From Lentilactobacillus rapi DSM 19907 = JCM 15042 (GTDB lineage Bacteria > Bacillota > Bacilli > Lactobacillales > Lactobacillaceae), in NCBI RefSeq assembly GCF_001436255.1, contig NZ_AZEI01000018.1, positions 1 to 42,494 on the forward strand: 42,494 nt of DNA. Direction: 5' to 3'. This document shows positions 1 through 7,818 of this stretch, piece after piece. Made by a program: the position numbers and the translations under genes. The notes beneath the pieces were generated by a model. That model was not told the DNA's origin. It searched no databases and was given only the letters and a program-made list of their open reading frames with translations. How positions within the stretch are numbered: position 1 is the stretch's first letter; each line of letters opens with the position of its first letter.

Positions 1-76
1 TTATGTGCCTGAAAATTATTAAATATTATCTCCAACTATTGGGGTTCACTTCAAAATGAATGCATTACTTTTTTGG

Positions 77-115
77 CTTAAATTCTGGGATCAAAACGCC
101 TATTATCCCAGTTTC
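77..115 (-). repeat. Dispersed hairpin element, copy 1
   Basis: The core at 85-111 is an inverted repeat with perfect 7-bp arms (CTGGGAT / ATCCCAG). Read on the minus strand it matches elements at 2332-2373 (minus) and 13604-13642 (plus): a G-rich arm, then GTTTTGATCCCAGAATTTAA. It follows the ADP-ribosylglycohydrolase gene on that strand, so it may help end that transcript, although no clear T run follows. The rest of 1-146 shows no gene. Confidence 0.55.
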
Positions 116-146
116 GTTTGTTAATTAAGTTATTTTCGCTGTAATC

Positions 147-1106
147 TCAAAAATATTTGGATAATAACGCAGAAGATACCGCTACTTTGATCTGATTGCG
201 CCCTTTAAGCTCGTTTAACCATTCCCTGGGGAAAGTTACCGGGGCGAACAATAAGGACGCTAGCATCGACGTTATGGACCCAATTGTGTCGGCATCGTTT
301 CCCAAGTTGACTGCTCGGGTAACAGCTACTGAATATTGCTCAGAATTCATCAGACACCAAAAGACCGAATTCAGGGTATCAATCACGTATGGCGAACTTT
401 CAATCAAATTGCTTGGCTGCCTTAAGAAATGGGGATCTTCAAGCTGTGAAAAGAGATCAGCATCCTCAGCAAATTCTTCTTTGGTTCGATAATAGTCCAG
501 ACACTCTTTTACTGCCCTTAGCATGGCGTATTTGTTTGGATTGTACACCAACCTGATAGTCACGTTCGTTAAGATGCCGGAAGCAATTAAACTCCGTGGA
601 TGACGGTGAGTCGTGGATGTGTATTCATGAACCAAGTTGGCGACATCATCGTTATACTTATACCCATTTGTACTAGTTAAAATATAGAACGCTAATGGCA
701 TCATCCTCATCAGTGCGCCGTTACCATTGTCCATTTCAGAATCGCCGCCACATAATTCCGGCTTGATACCGGAATCAAATCGGCGGATCGCATCCCCGGT
801 TGTTTTACCAACGCCAAAAGTCATGCCAAATGGCGTATAGTCACCAAAGTGGTACCACTGGGAGTAGCGCATCATTAAGTCGTAAAGATTGTATCCTTGC
901 GTCAGGCTAACCAGTGAAGCAAGGGTTAATGAGGTATCGTCCGACCAAGTTCCTGCAGGCACGTCATTTTCCTTGTGACCAATCATGGCATGGATGGGGT
1001 TTTCCAGTAAATCTTGTCGTTTTTCGCACTGAAAAGGAACGCCCAAAGCATCGCCTAAAGCAACGGCTGTTATAGATTGAAATAGTAGGTAGCTGGTTGA
1101 ATACAT
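147..1106 (-). CDS. ADP-ribosylglycohydrolase family protein
   Basis: A 319-residue protein of the ADP-ribosyl(glyco)hydrolase (DraG/ARH) fold, which removes ADP-ribose from modified targets with two bound Mg ions. The family motifs are all visible: GDALG at 18-22, GTWSDDTS at 52-59 (paired Asp metal ligands), NGNGALMRMMP near 127-137, and GNDADTIGSI at 269-278 with further Asp ligands. Length is normal for a single-domain member. The ATG at 1104-1106 is preceded by GAGG at a suitable distance. It lies 63 nt downstream of the lipid kinase gene on the same strand and may be co-transcribed with it. No ADP-ribosyltransferase gene is visible nearby, so the substrate is unknown. Confidence 0.88.
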   Translation of the reverse strand: MYSTSYLLFQSITAVALGDALGVPFQCEKRQDLLENPIHAMIGHKENDVPAGTWSDDTSLTLASLVSLTQGYNLYDLMMRYSQWYHFGDYTPFGMTFGVGKTTGDAIRRFDSGIKPELCGGDSEMDNGNGALMRMMPLAFYILTSTNGYKYNDDVANLVHEYTSTTHRHPRSLIASGILTNVTIRLVYNPNKYAMLRAVKECLDYYRTKEEFAEDADLFSQLEDPHFLRQPSNLIESSPYVIDTLNSVFWCLMNSEQYSVAVTRAVNLGNDADTIGSITSMLASLLFAPVTFPREWLNELKGRNQIKVAVSSALLSKYF

Positions 1107-1169
1107 GAAATTACCTCGTTTTAGGATTTCTTGATGAAATGTGGGGGTGTGGCGTTCTAACTGGATCGA

Positions 1170-2120
1170 TTACCGGATCCAAAAGGGATAGCTGGCAGTT
1201 TCAAACTTGAGATTATAAGTCCGCTCACCTAGTTCTTCACCATCAATTTGACCGTATCTGGAGTCTTTGGTGGAAATTAAAAGTTCCTTTTGAACGTAGT
1301 GGTGGATGAATCGCAAACTTAAATGTCTCTTTAAAAATATCATACTTACGAATAAAAGCAATTGAATTGGATTAGGTTTTTCAACAATTATCAGGTCCAA
1401 TTGATTTTTATACGCTGACGCATCTGGGGCAATCTTAATCCCACCGCCGAAGTAGGGCAGATTAGTCGTTGTTACTAAAAAGGCATTTTGGTAGACATCC
1501 TCTGGCTTGCCGGGAATCTTAACGTGGGTGTTAAAGCCTTGAAAGGTTCTTAATGCATTGATAACTGAAATCCAGTATGAAAATTTCCCAAAGTAGCGGC
1601 TGTTTTTTAGGGATGACCTGTTGGCATCGTGGACGACCGTGGCATCAAATCCAATGCCAAAATTGTTGGTAAAATAGCCCTCATCATGAGTATCCAGGTT
1701 GGTGTACTGACCAACGGTTAACGAGGCGGCCTTTGAGCAATGTAAAATTTGCTCCAGGGCTTTATCCCAATGTAAGGGGATCTTGAGCGCTCTGGCGAAG
1801 TCATTTCCCGAACCAATTGGTAAGAAAGCAATCGGGATCTTGGACTCGGAAGGATAAGTTGCATAGTAGCCGATGCAGCCCAAGAGGGTTTCGTGGAGAG
1901 TGCCGTCACCACCGGCAGCCATAACGACCGCATCGGAATGATGGGCGTGAGTTATTTGGCTCAGAATTTGGTTTGCTAATTCGACCGCATGACCGTCATA
2001 TTGGGTAACAAAAGTGCGATAAGAAATATTTAATTGTTTTAGCCGGGCTTCAACTTTTGGCCATAGCAAACGTGCTTTATTACCACCGGCACATTTGTTC
2101 AAGATGATAAAATATTCCAT
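1170..2120 (-). CDS. YegS/diacylglycerol kinase family lipid kinase
   Basis: A 316-residue protein of the DAGK catalytic family, which phosphorylates diacylglycerol or a related lipid with ATP at the membrane-cytosol face. The nucleotide-binding signature GGDGT is at 70-74, followed by the family loop PIGSGNDFAR at 101-110. A Gly-rich N-terminal strand-loop (NKCAGGNKA) starts the protein. No transmembrane segment is obvious, as expected for soluble members. The start is the ATG at 2118-2120; its upstream GGGGG lies about 13 nt away, further than usual. A TATAAT box (2149-2154 on the minus strand) sits upstream. The exact substrate cannot be read from sequence, so no gene symbol is given. Confidence 0.85.
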   Translation of the reverse strand: MEYFIILNKCAGGNKARLLWPKVEARLKQLNISYRTFVTQYDGHAVELANQILSQITHAHHSDAVVMAAGGDGTLHETLLGCIGYYATYPSESKIPIAFLPIGSGNDFARALKIPLHWDKALEQILHCSKAASLTVGQYTNLDTHDEGYFTNNFGIGFDATVVHDANRSSLKNSRYFGKFSYWISVINALRTFQGFNTHVKIPGKPEDVYQNAFLVTTTNLPYFGGGIKIAPDASAYKNQLDLIIVEKPNPIQLLLFVSMIFLKRHLSLRFIHHYVQKELLISTKDSRYGQIDGEELGERTYNLKFETASYPFWIR

Positions 2121-2285
2121 CGGTTAATGATTACCCCCATAACAGTTAATTATAGTTAAAATTAAAAATATGTAGTAGAAAAGCTTGAGGTTGAGACAGT
2201 GTTGACAAATGCTCTATCAATGCAACTGAAAAGTACATTCTTATATTGATAAAACTTGCGACAAATGGCTGATCTTCGCCATCTA

Positions 2286-2373
2286 AGCAAAAAAGCAATG
2301 CATTCCAAAACCAGAATGCACTGCTTTTTCACTTAGATTCTGGGATCAAAGTGATTTTTGTCCCAATCTCAAG
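2286..2373 (-). repeat. Dispersed double-hairpin element, copy 2 (likely rnjA terminator)
   Basis: Two hairpins follow rnjA on the minus strand. The first (2336-2369) pairs GATT-GGGA-CAAA with TTTG-TCCC-AATC. The second (about 2290-2327) pairs AAAAGCA.GCATTC with GAATGCA.GCTTTT around a short loop and ends in a T run on the minus strand. The first hairpin matches the elements at 77-115 and 13604-13642. Position and T run suggest it ends the rpoY-rnjA transcript. The remainder of 2121-2405 holds no gene. Confidence 0.6.
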
Positions 2374-2405
2374 CCTACTAAGTCATTATGGAATCAGTTG
2401 AAAAC

Positions 2406-4094
2406 CTATTTTTGATTTCCATTCATGATAAGCATTGGTAAAATCATTGGATGACGTTCCGTCTTATCATAGAGGAATTCTTGTAAGTCATCGATAACGG
2501 CGTTTCTAATTGAAGATTCCGTTGCTTTTTTAGCACGCATTGCTTTTCGAATGGTCTTGAAAACAAGTCGCCGGCCTTCATCAAGCAACTCGCCAGATTC
2601 TTGCATGTACACAAACCCACGGGACAAGATATCTGGACCAGATTGAATTTCCTGGTTGTGTAAATTGATTGTGGCAACGACAACAACGATGCCTTCTTCA
2701 GATAATAATTGACGGTCTCGCAAGACGATACTGCCAATATCACCGATTCCACTGCCATCAATGTAAACATCACCGGCTTGGAAATGACCAGCCATTCGGG
2801 CATTATCTTTTGAAAGAGCCAAAACATCACCATTTTGCATGATGAAGCTATGATCCATTGGAACCCCACATTGTTCTGCGAGTTCCGTGTGAATTTTCAA
2901 CATTCGATACTCACCGTGAATCGGCATAAAGAATTTCGGCTTCATTAAACGGAGCATCAGCTTTTGTTCTTCCTGGCCACCATGACCAGAGGTGTGAATA
3001 TTGTTTACTCGACCATGAATAACGTTGGCGCCGGCTTCTTCAAGCTTATTAATGACGCTGTTAACGCTGGTTGTGTTACCAGGAATTGGATTACTTGAGA
3101 AAATAACCGTATCACCTGGTTGAATTGAAATCTGACGGTGGGTCCCGTTGGCAATCCGTGAAAGGGCAGCCATTGGTTCACCCTGTGATCCCGTACATAA
3201 GATCAACGTTTTATTGGCAGGAAGTGATTGGAGATCATGGGCATCCACAAACGCATCGTCTGGAATATCCAGATAGCCAAGTTCGCGACCGTTAACGATT
3301 GCCGCATCCATACTTCTGCCGAAGACGGCGATTTTACGACCGTGAGCCATCGCGTTGTCACAGGCGGTCTTAATCCGCGAAATGTTCGAAGCGAAAGTGG
3401 CAAAAATAATTCGATCCTGAATCTGATCAAAAATATGCGCAATCGAATTACCAACCCATTTTTCGGAGTGGGTCCAAATTGGCTTCTCAGCGTTCGTACT
3501 ATCAGACATTAAGCACAGAACGCCTTCAGCACCCAATCGGGCCATTTCTTGTAAATCAGGCGGCTGGTTGGTCACTGGAGTCAGATCGAACTTATAATCA
3601 CCAGTTTCCACTATGACACCGACCGGAGTGTGAACGGCAATTCCGACTGTATCTGGAATTGAATGGGTCGTCCGGAAGAAAGAAACCTTCATTTTTCTAA
3701 ACTTGAGCACAGATTTATCGCTAATCTCATGTAATTCAACCGAGTTCAGCAAACCGTGTTCTTCCAACTTGTTCTTGATAAGTGCCATCGCTAATGGGCC
3801 AGCGTAAATAGGAACATTCAAAACCTTCATCAGGTAAGGAACCCCACCAATATGGTCTTCATGACCATGGGTGATAACAAGCGCCTTGATTTTGTCCTTA
3901 TTGTCCACTAGATATTGATAGTCAGGGATAACGTAATCAACCCCCAGAAGGTCATCTTCCGGGAACTTGATGCCGGCATCGATTAAAATAATTTCATCTT
4001 GAAACTGAATTCCATAGGTGTTTTTACCAATTTCACCTAGACCACCAACGCCATAGATAGCTGCTTCGTTATTTTTGACGTTTAATTTTTTCAT
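2406..4094 (-). CDS. rnjA: Ribonuclease J1
   Basis: A 562-residue metallo-beta-lactamase/beta-CASP ribonuclease, the usual length of RNase J1. It acts as 5'-to-3' exonuclease and endonuclease in mRNA decay and rRNA maturation. The zinc-binding motif HGHEDH is complete at 76-81. The later catalytic elements TGDYKFD, SGHGGQEE and HGEYR are all present, in contrast to the paralogue at 26528-28258. Its ATG (4092-4094) overlaps the stop of rpoY by four bases (ATGA), so the two are translationally coupled. It is followed by a double hairpin. Confidence 0.96.
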   Translation of the reverse strand: MKKLNVKNNEAAIYGVGGLGEIGKNTYGIQFQDEIILIDAGIKFPEDDLLGVDYVIPDYQYLVDNKDKIKALVITHGHEDHIGGVPYLMKVLNVPIYAGPLAMALIKNKLEEHGLLNSVELHEISDKSVLKFRKMKVSFFRTTHSIPDTVGIAVHTPVGVIVETGDYKFDLTPVTNQPPDLQEMARLGAEGVLCLMSDSTNAEKPIWTHSEKWVGNSIAHIFDQIQDRIIFATFASNISRIKTACDNAMAHGRKIAVFGRSMDAAIVNGRELGYLDIPDDAFVDAHDLQSLPANKTLILCTGSQGEPMAALSRIANGTHRQISIQPGDTVIFSSNPIPGNTTSVNSVINKLEEAGANVIHGRVNNIHTSGHGGQEEQKLMLRLMKPKFFMPIHGEYRMLKIHTELAEQCGVPMDHSFIMQNGDVLALSKDNARMAGHFQAGDVYIDGSGIGDIGSIVLRDRQLLSEEGIVVVVATINLHNQEIQSGPDILSRGFVYMQESGELLDEGRRLVFKTIRKAMRAKKATESSIRNAVIDDLQEFLYDKTERHPMILPMLIMNGNQK

Positions 4095-4312
4095 TTATTA
4101 TTGAACTCCGTTAACTTGTAGTCTTCATTGGCTTGCTCATATTCGAGGTGCTTACCTTGTAACGGCTCAATAAACTCAATTTCGTAATCGGTATGATCTT
4201 CGACAAGTGCATGAGCCTCTACTTCAGTATCTGCCTCCACATAAAGGGCATGGGTCGTTTCCCGGCGAGGGCTTTGCGTCTTGCTGGGTTGATATAGTAC
4301 TTTCCAAATCAT
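4091..4312 (-). CDS. rpoY: RNA polymerase epsilon subunit (YkzG/RpoY)
   Basis: A 73-residue acidic protein beginning MIWKVLYQPSKTQSPRRE, typical in size and N-terminus of the YkzG/RpoY family, the small epsilon subunit associated with Firmicute RNA polymerase. The pairing rpoY-rnjA is characteristic of Bacillota. A strong AAAGGAG precedes the ATG. Its stop overlaps the rnjA start (ATGA). The name rests on the combination of sequence, size and neighbour. Confidence 0.9.
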   Translation of the reverse strand: MIWKVLYQPSKTQSPRRETTHALYVEADTEVEAHALVEDHTDYEIEFIEPLQGKHLEYEQANEDYKLTEFNNK

Positions 4313-4411
4313 AAAAAAACTCCTTTAAAATTATACTTTATTTAAGAAACAGTTGGGTTTCTCTTCGGACTAGTGGTTGTGAAAACACAACTAATAACGA
4401 TATATTACCAT

Positions 4412-4440
4412 ATTATAAAACATAAGTATATAAAGTTGAA
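4412..4440 (-). promoter_or_regulatory. Probable promoter of rpoY-rnjA
   Basis: On the minus strand TTCAAC (4435-4440) is spaced 17 bp from a perfect TATAAT (4412-4417). Transcription from here gives a leader of roughly 95 nt. That leader contains a short hairpin with 6-bp arms GTTGTG / CACAAC at 4376-4391. Confidence 0.55.
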
Positions 4441-4502
4441 AGTAATCGTCTTGATGATGTCATGGTAGAATTAGTGTAACGAAAAGAAATGGGGAGCTAA
4501 GT

Positions 4503-4988
4503 ATGGAATTAATTATCCAAATTGTCATTGGCCTGGTTGCAGCGTTTGCCATCTATAACTTGATTCATTACTTATTCGTTACCCGGCCAAGCCGCAAACG
4601 AACAGCGTTAGCCCAACGAGTCTGTAACGAGGCGGTGAAAACGGCCGTTCACGAGCTGATGAAATCCGGTGATCTGGAGCCGTTTGACGATTCCGACTTA
4701 CGCTCCGAACAAATTGCAGAAATTTGGGGGCGGGGGGTCATGGCCTTTGAATATCATCTGCCAATTAGTAAGATGAAAGGCACAATTCCTGAATTTAAAA
4801 AGCTTCTCGCCACGGCATTGGTTGATTATGGGAATAATCACCACATGCACGTTCATTTTGAAAACGTGGATCAGCCAGTCTTTATGGTTACAGATATGTG
4901 GCAGCTGGATGATCGGCTCCACTTCGATGTGGCCTACTTGGTGAACTTGACGACCGTGGAATATGTGGATGATTTGAAAAGGTTGTAA
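4503..4988 (+). CDS. Membrane-anchored hypothetical protein
   Basis: A 161-residue protein I do not recognise. It starts with one hydrophobic helix (about residues 3-27) followed by a basic stretch (RPSRKR), which predicts an N-terminal anchor with the rest in the cytosol. The soluble part mixes helices and beta strands, with a His-rich patch (NNHHMHVHFE, about 124-133). GGGGAG lies just upstream of the ATG. It is a single-gene unit facing away from rpoY and followed by a good terminator. Codon use is like its neighbours. No function is assigned. Confidence 0.75.
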   Translation: MELIIQIVIGLVAAFAIYNLIHYLFVTRPSRKRTALAQRVCNEAVKTAVHELMKSGDLEPFDDSDLRSEQIAEIWGRGVMAFEYHLPISKMKGTIPEFKKLLATALVDYGNNHHMHVHFENVDQPVFMVTDMWQLDDRLHFDVAYLVNLTTVEYVDDLKRL

Positions 4989-5027
4989 TGTGTGGAATTT
5001 AAATACTTAATAGTTGATAAATCACTC

Positions 5028-5064
5028 TCCCCAAGCAGAAATTCTTGCTCGGGGATTTTTATTT
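5028..5064 (+). terminator. Rho-independent terminator
   Basis: The arms TCCCC.AGCA and TGCT.GGGGA enclose a short loop and are followed by a T-rich tail (5056-5064). It ends the transcript of the hypothetical gene at 4503-4988. Confidence 0.8.
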
Positions 5065-5135
5065 TGAAACGACTTATTAATGATGTAGCACAGATAAAAT
5101 TCGATAGACGACAACTTTCTTTCATGTAAAGCCAA

Positions 5136-6047
5136 CTAATCAGTTGCCTGTTTACCCAATTCTTTTCGATATTGTTTCGCCAATTTCCGCCGAATTTCAA
5201 TAATTCCCATTGCGTTATGATCGATCGGCGGTGAATACAGCCGCTCAAATTGTTCAATTGCTTTTAGAATTTGATCACCTTTTGTTTCGTCACCAAAATA
5301 TAGTTGCCAAACGCCGTTAATCAGTTGCTGCATGATTCTCCCATCTGCTGATAGGGTGTGGGGATCAATGACCGTCACTTTATCGATGAGTTTTCTGGCA
5401 CGGTCATATTCAGTCAAATTAAGCTGAATCTGAAAGACCGTCAAATACATATTCATTAATTCAGTTAACATGTCAAACGGATCGTTTTCAAGCGAAATGT
5501 ATTGTTTACAATTCTTTTCAAATTGATCAAATATTTTAGGGATTAGCTCGGCTTTCCCTTTACTGATTGCAATGACAAATAGAATATCTGCAAACTTAAT
5601 TTCTTGAATGGTCCAAGTCCTGGATGAAAATAGTTTATTCCAAAGATTGTCGATTTCTGGTGTAACCGTGATGGTTTTGGAATAATAAGACTCAATCAAA
5701 ATTTCACCGGTCGCTGCCAAAGACCGTAACCCGAGATTTGGGCTTTCTTTATGATCGGCGACAATCTTGCCCATGATTTGAAGATTGTGAGCATCGTAGG
5801 CTTTCCGAAGTCGATTATCAAGTTCCTGAGCAACCGTCTGATGGTAATCATTTTGAATAAAGCGAAACTCATTGACTGAAATTGATAAGTTATCGAGAAT
5901 GGCAAACAGTTTGGATGCACTGACATCATTGAGCCCGCGTTCAAATCGATTGGCGAAGGATCGTGACACGATGCCCGAATACACTTCTTTTTGAGTAAAG
6001 CCTTTGATGTTGCGAATTTTCTTAACCGTTTCCCCGATAGATGTCAT
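5136..6047 (-). CDS. Rgg/GadR/MutR family transcriptional regulator
   Basis: A 303-residue regulator with an N-terminal XRE-type helix-turn-helix (about 5-60: IGETVKKIRNIKGFTQKEVY...SRSFANRFERG) and a long alpha-helical C-terminal region of TPR-like repeats, the architecture of Rgg proteins, which often bind short peptides. The start at 6045-6047 is chosen because a perfect AGGAGG lies 6 nt upstream; an in-frame ATG 81 nt further out lacks one and would place coding sequence over the inverted repeat at 6059-6080. It is divergent from the MFS gene, a common regulator-exporter arrangement. No short hydrophobic peptide gene was found beside it. Confidence 0.85.
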   Translation of the reverse strand: MTSIGETVKKIRNIKGFTQKEVYSGIVSRSFANRFERGLNDVSASKLFAILDNLSISVNEFRFIQNDYHQTVAQELDNRLRKAYDAHNLQIMGKIVADHKESPNLGLRSLAATGEILIESYYSKTITVTPEIDNLWNKLFSSRTWTIQEIKFADILFVIAISKGKAELIPKIFDQFEKNCKQYISLENDPFDMLTELMNMYLTVFQIQLNLTEYDRARKLIDKVTVIDPHTLSADGRIMQQLINGVWQLYFGDETKGDQILKAIEQFERLYSPPIDHNAMGIIEIRRKLAKQYRKELGKQATD

Positions 6048-6058
6048 CTTTATCCTCC

Positions 6059-6080
6059 TATGTCGCATATTTGCAACATA
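6059..6080. promoter_or_regulatory. Inverted repeat, candidate Rgg operator
   Basis: Arms TATGTCGCA and TGCAACATA are separated by four bases; eight of nine positions pair. The repeat lies directly upstream of the rgg ribosome-binding site, between the two divergent genes, where an autoregulatory operator would be expected. Binding by Rgg is inference. Confidence 0.45.
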
Positions 6081-6129
6081 TTTTAATCCTTTTAGCGCTG
6101 GATGGCTAGTAATATTCAAGTTAATCAAT

Positions 6130-6250
6130 TAGGACAGCTCCTCCAGGCAGCAACCGGCACGTAAGCACCTCCAAGAAAAATTCCAGGACCGGGAATTCCC
6201 CTCGGAGGCGACTTACGTTCCGGTTACTAACCGCCTGGATCCGCTCACTA
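6130..6250 (+). repeat. 121-bp hairpin element, copy A
   Basis: Exactly 121 bp, aligning without gaps to copies B-E. It folds as one nested hairpin: ends TAG/CTA and AGC/GCT, then TCCAGGC/GCCTGGA, AACCGG/CCGGTT, CGTAAG/CTTACG, CCTCC/GGAGG and AATTCC/GGAATT around a 7-base loop. All helices are fully paired in this copy. There is no T run, so it is not an ordinary terminator. Confidence 0.9.
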
Positions 6251-6254
6251 TTCT

Positions 6255-6375
6255 TAGGACAGCTCCTCCAGGCAGCAACCGGCACGTAAGCACCTCAACC
6301 CAAAATTCCCAAACCCGGAATTTCTGTTCGAGGAGACCTACACTCCGATCTCTAACCGCTTGGATCCGCTCACTT
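6255..6375 (+). repeat. 121-bp hairpin element, copy B (chimeric)
   Basis: Four bases after copy A. The first 42 bases are identical to copy A, but the second half resembles copy C. As a result the second helix is broken here (AACC against GATC), while its 3' arm GATCTC would pair perfectly with the 5' arm GAGATC of copy C. It ends 24 nt before the MFS start codon. Confidence 0.9.
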
Positions 6376-6399
6376 TTGTCACTCAGGGAGGATTAACCG

Positions 6400-7683
6400 A
6401 TGGAAATTAGTGATCATCAATCGAATATTCAAATCATTAAAGACTTTTCCAGCAATCTCATCAGTGCGTTTTCAGCGGACATGTTTTCGCTGGCGATGGG
6501 GTTGATGTTACTTGCCGAAACCGGGATGTCACTGAGCTTTGGATTATCGATGATCATCATGCCGCTGGTGAGCTTGTTGGGATTAATGCCAATCGGCAAT
6601 CTGGTTGATCGGCACCGCCACAAACCATTACTGGTGATCAGCATCCTGATTCGCTTAATTGCCTTGGTCGGGTACGCCCTCACGATCGGTTATTTTCACG
6701 GCGTGGGTAAAATTATCCCAACGGTGTTATTCCTGATTATTAATTACATTGTTCAAAGTGTGATGACAACTGGTTATAATGCGGCTATTCATGAATTGGT
6801 GAATGAGAAGCATATTCAAAAATTAAGCTCGCTCACCCAATCAGCGACGTCATTTGCCAATATCTTTTCACCGATTGTTGCGACCTCTTTTTACGCGTTA
6901 TTAGGATTCAGAACATTTATTGCCTTTTCGATTGCGGCTAATGCCTTGACCTTAGTGATCCTTCTTTCAATGAAGTTTCATTATCAACCCGTTGCTCAAA
7001 TTCACAGTGACAATGAGTCGTCTCAGTGGACACTGTTTAAAGACGGGTTACACTATATCAGTTCCAATCGGTTTTTAAGGTACGTAATGAGCGGCGGCGT
7101 CTTTTTAAATCTGATGATTTCCGCGTTAAATATTGGGATGCCGTTCATGGTGGTGCATCAACTGCACGCTGGTGATCTATCCCTTGGAATCTTAAATTCA
7201 CTCTATGCTTCCGGTGTGTTGATCGGGAATCTCGTCATTGCGATGTTGCCGCCAATTAAACGGCTGACCAGGATTTTGACGTCAGCATTCATGCTGGTTG
7301 GCGTGACCTTATTGATGTTTGGCTTTGTGGTCATTCCAGGATTGGGTGTTAAGACGCTCCGAGTGGTAGGGGGACTGATTCTATGTATCAGTGGGATTTC
7401 GTTGGCATTTCTAAATACGCCAATGGGGATCTATATTCAAAAGACAGTTCCTACTGACTTATTGGGGCGGGTTTCATCAACCGTCATGTCGATTAATATG
7501 GCATCAACCCCAATTGGCATTATTATCTTCACGGTCATTTTTCAAGTTTGGCCGAGTTGGCTTAACTTCACAGCCAGTGGGGCGATCTTAATCGGATTCA
7601 CCTTGGTTCTAAGTCGGCTAATGTATCGTGAAGAACGTCGTGAGCCAATGGGTGCGAATCAGCCGATTGAGGAGAACCGTTAA
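6400..7683 (+). CDS. MFS transporter
   Basis: A 427-residue integral membrane protein with about 12 hydrophobic segments and the major-facilitator loop pattern after helix 2 (NLVDRHRHKPLL, about 67-78). It resembles drug or macrolide efflux-type members (MFS_3-like) and probably exports a small molecule by proton antiport; the substrate cannot be inferred. The ATG is preceded by GGGAGG at 8 nt. It is divergent from the Rgg regulator, which may control it, and its 5' leader carries two copies of the 121-bp hairpin element. No gene follows on this strand before def (convergent). Confidence 0.88.
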   Translation: MEISDHQSNIQIIKDFSSNLISAFSADMFSLAMGLMLLAETGMSLSFGLSMIIMPLVSLLGLMPIGNLVDRHRHKPLLVISILIRLIALVGYALTIGYFHGVGKIIPTVLFLIINYIVQSVMTTGYNAAIHELVNEKHIQKLSSLTQSATSFANIFSPIVATSFYALLGFRTFIAFSIAANALTLVILLSMKFHYQPVAQIHSDNESSQWTLFKDGLHYISSNRFLRYVMSGGVFLNLMISALNIGMPFMVVHQLHAGDLSLGILNSLYASGVLIGNLVIAMLPPIKRLTRILTSAFMLVGVTLLMFGFVVIPGLGVKTLRVVGGLILCISGISLAFLNTPMGIYIQKTVPTDLLGRVSSTVMSINMASTPIGIIIFTVIFQVWPSWLNFTASGAILIGFTLVLSRLMYREERREPMGANQPIEENR

Positions 7684-7721
7684 AACGATTGAGCTGGTTG
7701 GTCGAAAAGCCGTTAGTTCAT

Positions 7722-7780
7722 AAAAAATAAGCCACCCTCATCGACGATCCCGGCCGGGGATTGTCGATGAGGGTGGCTTA
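7722..7780 (-). terminator. Strong terminator of def
   Basis: A very long hairpin (arms of about 20 bp, TAAGCCACCCTCATCGAC and its complement) with a run of six A on the plus strand, which is the U run on the minus strand. It ends def; the MFS gene converges on it from the other side. Confidence 0.88.
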
Positions 7781-7818
7781 TGTACGTGCCTTAAGCTGTT
7801 GATTCTGCGAATTAGCAA

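Larger units (their letters stand above)
6048..6399. other. Divergent intergenic region rgg-MFS
   Basis: This 352-bp gene-free stretch holds the rgg ribosome-binding site, a 22-bp inverted repeat (6059-6080), an AT-rich stretch where promoters could lie (no good -35/-10 pair was found), two copies of the 121-bp hairpin element (6130-6375) and the MFS ribosome-binding site. Nothing else was recognised. Confidence 0.8.

Noticed and set aside
196-492. A 98-residue frame on the plus strand inside the ADP-ribosylglycohydrolase gene
   Set aside because: It is antisense to conserved family motifs, has no ribosome-binding site and has unusual composition.
6048-6128. An upstream ATG extending the Rgg protein by 27 residues
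   Set aside because: There is no ribosome-binding site, while AGGAGG sits correctly before the ATG at 6045-6047. The extension would also run over the inverted repeat.
4989-6399. A short hydrophobic pheromone peptide gene for the Rgg regulator
   Set aside because: No small frame with a ribosome-binding site and hydrophobic C-terminus was found on either side of rgg.
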